NCBI GenBank assembly: GCA_035552735.1
Contig: DASZKX010000368.1
Location: 1 to 7,300 of the forward strand
Origin: VAZQ01 sp035552735
GTDB lineage: Bacteria > Pseudomonadota > Alphaproteobacteria > Rhizobiales > Xanthobacteraceae
Length of the DNA: 7,300 nt
Direction: 5' to 3'
Below are positions 4,716-7,300 of the stretch, one piece after another. The notes under the pieces are model-generated. The model made no database searches and was not told where the DNA came from. It saw nothing but the letters and a program-made list of their open reading frames with translations. Numbering within the stretch: position 1 is the stretch's first letter; each line of letters starts with the position of its first letter. The translations under genes were made by a program, and so were the position numbers.

Positions 4716-5996
4716 TCAAACCGAAACCGCCGCCGCCATCCCGATCACCGCAAGGGCCATGATGGCGGTCGCGCCCCACCCGATCACCCGCATCGCCGGC
4801 GGGATCGTGAACGCGCCCATGACCTTCTTATTGACGGCCATGAGCATCATGATGACCATCACCGGCACCGCCACGACGCCGTTGATCACCGCGCTCCAAT
4901 AGAGCGCCTTGATCGGATTGATCGGCGAAAAATTGATGAGGATGCCGATCAACGTCGCGGTTGCGATGGCAAGGTAGAAGGCCTTGGCCTTCTTCGGCTT
5001 GCGCGCCAGGCCGATCGGCCATTTGCGGGCCTCGCCGAGCGCGTAGGCAGCCGATCCGGCCAGCACCGGCACGGCCAAGAGACCGGTCCCGACGATGCCT
5101 AAGGTAAAGAGCGCAAACGCGAACGGACCGGCGACCGGCCGGAGTGCCTCGGCGGCCCGGCTCGAGGTCTCGATGTCGCTGATGCCGGCGGCGTGCAGCG
5201 TCGCCGCGGTGGTGATCATGATGGCAAGCGCCACGGCATTGGAAAACGCCATCCCCACATAGGTGTCAACACGGATGCGCTCGATGGCGTCGGAGCCTTG
5301 CTGGGGCGCTTTCACGAGCGGCTCGCGGCGCGGCTCCTCCTTGGTATCCTCGGCTTCCTGCGAGGCCTGCCAGAAGAACAGATAGGGACTGATGGTCGTG
5401 CCCAAGATGGCAACTACCGTCGTCCAGAAAGCCGGCTCGAACGAGAAGGTCGGCACCAGGAATCCACGCGCCGCCTCGCCCCACGGGATCTTCACCACCA
5501 TGACGGTGCCGAAATAGGCGAACAGCGCCAGGGTCAGCCATTTGAGCACCCCGACATAGCGGCTGTATTTCATGAATATCTCCAGCATCCCGCACGCGAC
5601 GCCGAACGCCACGACATAAACAAGCCGCGGCCCTCCGACCAGAAGCGCCGACGCATCCCCCATCGCGCCTAGGTCGGCTCCGATATTGAGGATGTTCGCC
5701 ATGAACAACAACATCACGATCGTTTGCACGAGCCAGCTCGGATAGTGCTTGCAGATGTTGCCGGCGATGCCCATGCCGGTGGTGCGCCCAATCCGGCCGC
5801 TGATCTCCTGTATGACGACCATCAGCGGATAGCTGAACAGCATCGTCCAGGTGATGGCATAGCCCAATTGCGTGCCGGCCTGGGAATAGGTCGCAATGCC
5901 GCTCGGGTCGTCGTCGGATGCGCCCGTGATGAGGCCCGGTCCGAGAACCCGCAAAAGTAAGGGCTTGCTGGGACGAGAAGGCATCAGAGCTACCAT
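4716..5996 (-). CDS. NRAMP (SLC11)-superfamily divalent-metal transporter with non-canonical binding motifs
   Basis: This 426-residue polytopic membrane protein has about eleven hydrophobic helices, in line with the usual eleven or twelve. TM1 carries GPGLITGASDDDPSGIATYSQAG (19-41). In canonical Nramp the core is DPGN; here Asp-Pro is kept but GN is replaced by SG. TM6 carries GTTISPYLFFWQASQEAE (199-216). The canonical MPH motif is absent: the Met that favours Mn/Fe/Cd over Ca/Mg is gone and Ser-Pro-Tyr is found instead. These changes suggest the NRAMP-related (NRMT-like) branch, in which Mg2+ transport has been described, rather than a typical MntH. A charged loop (residues 216-242, Glu/Lys/Arg-rich) follows TM6. 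The start at 5996 has only a weak ribosome binding site. The in-frame ATG at 5984 (MPSRPSKP) is an equally possible start. No mntR or mgtE neighbours are visible. Confidence 0.88.
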   Translation of the reverse strand: MVALMPSRPSKPLLLRVLGPGLITGASDDDPSGIATYSQAGTQLGYAITWTMLFSYPLMVVIQEISGRIGRTTGMGIAGNICKHYPSWLVQTIVMLLFMANILNIGADLGAMGDASALLVGGPRLVYVVAFGVACGMLEIFMKYSRYVGVLKWLTLALFAYFGTVMVVKIPWGEAARGFLVPTFSFEPAFWTTVVAILGTTISPYLFFWQASQEAEDTKEEPRREPLVKAPQQGSDAIERIRVDTYVGMAFSNAVALAIMITTAATLHAAGISDIETSSRAAEALRPVAGPFAFALFTLGIVGTGLLAVPVLAGSAAYALGEARKWPIGLARKPKKAKAFYLAIATATLIGILINFSPINPIKALYWSAVINGVVAVPVMVIMMLMAVNKKVMGAFTIPPAMRVIGWGATAIMALAVIGMAAAVSV

Positions 5997-6089
5997 GCGG
6001 GCTATCTTGTATGACGTTTTGATTGGATGACACGGGATCGCGTCAAATCGCGGCCCTCGATCGCGACAAAATATCGTGTTGACGCCAAC
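5997..6089 (-). promoter_or_regulatory. Leader region of the transporter gene with three ATCGCG repeats
   Basis: These 93 bp separate the Gly-rich membrane-protein gene from the transporter gene. They are richer in A and T than their neighbours and hold ATCGCG at 6037, 6047 and 6060, spaced 10 and 13 bp. A minus-strand TTGACG (6046-6041) could be a -35 box, but I find no good -10 at the right distance. I do not see a metal-sensing riboswitch fold or a clear MntR/Mur site. Confidence 0.25.
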
Positions 6090-6305
6090 TCATCGGACCG
6101 TAGAGGGGCGATCAACGGCAGCGCCGGCGGGGAGTGGCGGCGATGCGGAGCTCTCTTGCTCTATCGCCGCCGAATCCCTCCTCATATGCGTCCAAGCAAA
6201 AACCAGGATCAGCACGATAATGAGCACCAGGCCGAGACCGCCGCCGCCATAGTACCCGGTCCCGTAGAAGGGGCCGCCGCCGAGTAGAACGAAGCGCCAC
6301 CCCAC
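6090..6305 (-). CDS. Small Gly-rich single-helix membrane protein
   Basis: From the GTG at 6305 the product is 71 residues. It has a Gly/Tyr-rich N-terminus (LLGGGPFYGTGYYGGGG, residues 7-23), one strong hydrophobic helix (LGLVLIIVLILVFAW, 24-38) and a polar Ala/Pro/Ser tail. Short Gly-rich proteins with a GLGLVLIIVLILV-type helix recur in Rhizobiales as hypothetical proteins. This one resembles them, but I cannot assign a named family. The start is uncertain: a GTG at 6362 in the same frame adds 19 residues and would sit five bases after the CsbD stop, while the 6305 start has AAAGGA about twelve bases before it. The gene is probably translated from the CsbD transcript. Function is unknown; a membrane-stress role is a guess from context. 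Confidence 0.5.
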   Translation of the reverse strand: MGWRFVLLGGGPFYGTGYYGGGGLGLVLIIVLILVFAWTHMRRDSAAIEQESSASPPLPAGAAVDRPSTVR

Positions 6306-6367
6306 GAGCGGCGCTTGTCCTTTGTGCCGCCCGGCGCGTGGGGCGGGTGGGCGAATGAACACGCGGC

Positions 6368-6673
6368 TTAATAGGAGCGTCCGAGCCGACCTACGAACCA
6401 GCCGAGCGCAAGCGCGATCGCGACCGCCGTGTACGGCCGGGTCTCGACGTTTTCGCGAATCGTCTGCTCGAAGCTTCCTGCCTGCCGGCGCACTATGGCG
6501 GCCGCGTCGCCGGCGGTCCCGCGGGCTTGACCATAGAGATCCTGGGCCGCGCCGACCGCCTGCTTCACCGTGCCTTCGACCTGGCTCGTGGCGTCGCCGG
6601 TGGCCCGGCCGAGGCCCTCTTCGAGCTTGCCGCCCATGTTCCGGGCGGTGCCTTCCATGCGATCTCCGCTCAT
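6368..6673 (-). CDS. CsbD-like stress protein with C-terminal ElaB/YqjD-type membrane anchor
   Basis: This 101-residue protein begins with the CsbD pattern: MSGDRMEGTARNMGGKLEEGLGR, a Gly/Ala-rich helical repeat (GxxxxxxGxxKEAxG-like), then VEGTVKQAVGAAQDLYGQARG (32-52). The C-terminal part (RENVETRPYTAVAIALALGWFVGRLGR, 73-99) looks like the DUF883/ElaB/YqjD tail. It has an amphipathic segment, then one membrane helix with a GWFVGRLG ending. This suggests tethering to the inner membrane, whereas plain CsbD proteins are soluble and often shorter. GAGG lies eight bases before the ATG at 6673. CsbD genes are usually under general stress control (sigma-B in Bacillus, EcfG in Alphaproteobacteria). 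The biochemical role of the family is unknown. The Gly-rich membrane-protein gene follows almost without a gap. Confidence 0.82.
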   Translation of the reverse strand: MSGDRMEGTARNMGGKLEEGLGRATGDATSQVEGTVKQAVGAAQDLYGQARGTAGDAAAIVRRQAGSFEQTIRENVETRPYTAVAIALALGWFVGRLGRSY

Positions 6674-6714
6674 ATCCGTGTCCTCACCGTCGAGGGTTGA
6701 GCTGCTGCCGTGAC

Positions 6715-6739
6715 AACACGCCAGCCGGGCTTTGGTTCA
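6715..6739 (-). promoter_or_regulatory. Weak candidate EcfG-type (general stress) promoter for the CsbD gene
   Basis: On the minus strand TGAAC (6739-6735) is followed after 17 bases by GTT (6717-6715). The alphaproteobacterial EcfG consensus is GGAAC, 16-17 bases, then CGTT. Here one -35 base and the base before GTT differ. The distance to the CsbD start at 6673 is suitable. It is a weak match that draws support mainly from the gene's identity. Confidence 0.25.
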
Positions 6740-6766
6740 GGCGTGGCGAAGGCATCGCACGACGAT

Positions 6767-6784
6767 TCGTGGAGTCTCCCACGA
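6767..6784. repeat. 6-bp hairpin downstream of the SGNH hydrolase gene
   Basis: TCGTGG (6767-6772) and CCACGA (6779-6784) pair perfectly around a six-base loop, ten bases after the hydrolase stop on the minus strand. No T-run follows, so termination is only possible, not shown. Confidence 0.3.
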
Positions 6785-6793
6785 CCCTCGCAG

Positions 6794-7300
6794 TCATTCG
6801 GCCGGACCGAGCGCAAGAGCGGCTGGCAAGCGGCGCGTGCCGTCGAAATCCGCCAAATCGGCAACTTTCGTGACCCGACGCTGTGCGGCCATTTGCCGAT
6901 CGCGGTCGACCACAAGCGGCAGTGCCAGGGACGCGATCTCCTCGCCCCAGAGCGCGTGCGCCTCCACGTTGGGATGGAAGCCATCGACCGCGAACAGTTG
7001 AGGTCCAAGCGGCTCGGAAAATCGCTGCACGACGAGACGCGGAAATCGGGTCCCCAACCCCTCGGCCGCTTCTTGCAGCGCAACCGAGCGCCAATTGAGA
7101 ATTGTGCGCAGCGGCCATGGCAGGGCCGGAAAGCAGGCCAGTGGAGCCACGCCCGTCACGACCACCGCGGCGTCACCGATGCGAGCTCGCGCGGCCGTCA
7201 CGAGCGCGGCGAGATCGCCGGCGAAAGTCGAAGGCGAACGATACGCGAGGGTATCGTTGACGCCGAAGGAAATGACCAGAAGGTCCGCCGCCTCGCGCGC
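6794..7300 (-). CDS. SGNH/GDSL-family hydrolase, C-terminal part (runs off right edge)
   Basis: The frame is open from 7300 to the stop at 6794, giving 168 visible residues; the start lies outside the window. Two SGNH blocks are readable. Block III is SFGVNDTLAY (11-20), with the oxyanion-hole Asn in GVND (13-16). Block V is FAVDGFHPN (103-111), with catalytic D106 and H109. The block I nucleophile (GDS-type) would lie before the window. These enzymes hydrolyse esters of lipids, acylated sugars or similar substrates using a Ser-Asp-His set. The substrate here cannot be told. About 38 residues (131-168), rich in Ala, Arg and Asp, follow the last core helix and form an extra C-terminal tail. 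No signal peptide can be judged. The 120-bp gap to the CsbD gene suggests separate transcription. Confidence 0.88.
   Translation of the reverse strand, partial: AREAADLLVISFGVNDTLAYRSPSTFAGDLAALVTAARARIGDAAVVVTGVAPLACFPALPWPLRTILNWRSVALQEAAEGLGTRFPRLVVQRFSEPLGPQLFAVDGFHPNVEAHALWGEEIASLALPLVVDRDRQMAAQRRVTKVADLADFDGTRRLPAALALGPAE

Noticed and set aside
3464..4762. Plus-strand open frame of 432 codons
   Set aside because: It is antisense to the propeller gene. The six Asp boxes with regular spacing show that the minus strand is coding.
5266..6033. Minus-strand open frame of 255 codons overlapping the transporter
   Set aside because: It is an out-of-frame reading of the transporter gene. The transporter frame has the helices and family motifs.
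1..7300. CRISPR arrays, tRNA or rRNA genes, insertion sequences, phage genes
   Set aside because: No regularly spaced direct repeats, no cloverleaf or conserved T-loop sequence, and no transposase or phage motif were seen on either strand.

Overview
The window is GC-rich DNA that looks like a Rhizobiales chromosome, most likely Bradyrhizobium or a close relative in the Nitrobacteraceae. The gene content supports this: a short Dps, an orphan TctC-type binding protein, and a CsbD protein with a membrane tail. So do two copies of an intergenic element carrying a 'TTCGGACGGAAAA(C/T)CGGATTCCAC' half-site, a type I recall from Bradyrhizobium genomes. The assignment rests on recognition, not on a search. 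Apart from one gene on the plus strand, everything lies on the minus strand.

Layout from left to right. The start of dps runs off the left edge (1-243, minus). Behind it is a small polytopic membrane protein (312-785, minus) that may share its transcript. Positions 786-1223 hold no convincing gene but contain a perfect 9-bp palindrome and repeat copy 1. Positions 1224-1421 (minus) are a decayed alpha/beta hydrolase that keeps only its two ends. Next to it, 1500-1697 (minus) is an unrecognised reading frame with a good ribosome binding site but an internal stop. The plus-strand gene 1887-2900 encodes a secreted TctC/Bug-type solute-binding protein with its own likely promoter and a clear intrinsic terminator. 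No transporter membrane subunits accompany it. Repeat copy 2, with a large nested hairpin, fills the space between that terminator and the next stop codon.

Positions 3095-4501 (minus) form a compact two-gene operon: a six-Asp-box beta-propeller protein followed by a 95-residue MoaD/ThiS-like ubiquitin-fold protein that ends exactly in Gly-Gly. No E1-like activating enzyme is present in the window. This pair is the most interesting unit here. Upstream of it, 4716-5996 (minus) encodes an NRAMP-superfamily transporter whose two metal-binding motifs are not canonical; in particular the TM6 Met is absent. Then come a small Gly-rich one-helix membrane protein (6090-6305), a CsbD protein with a C-terminal membrane anchor (6368-6673), and the 3' part of an SGNH/GDSL hydrolase that runs off the right edge (6794-7300).

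Functionally the region reads as a chromosomal stress and metal-homeostasis neighbourhood (Dps, divalent-metal transporter, CsbD, small membrane proteins). It is interrupted by repeats and gene decay. I see no phage, IS element, CRISPR array, tRNA or rRNA.
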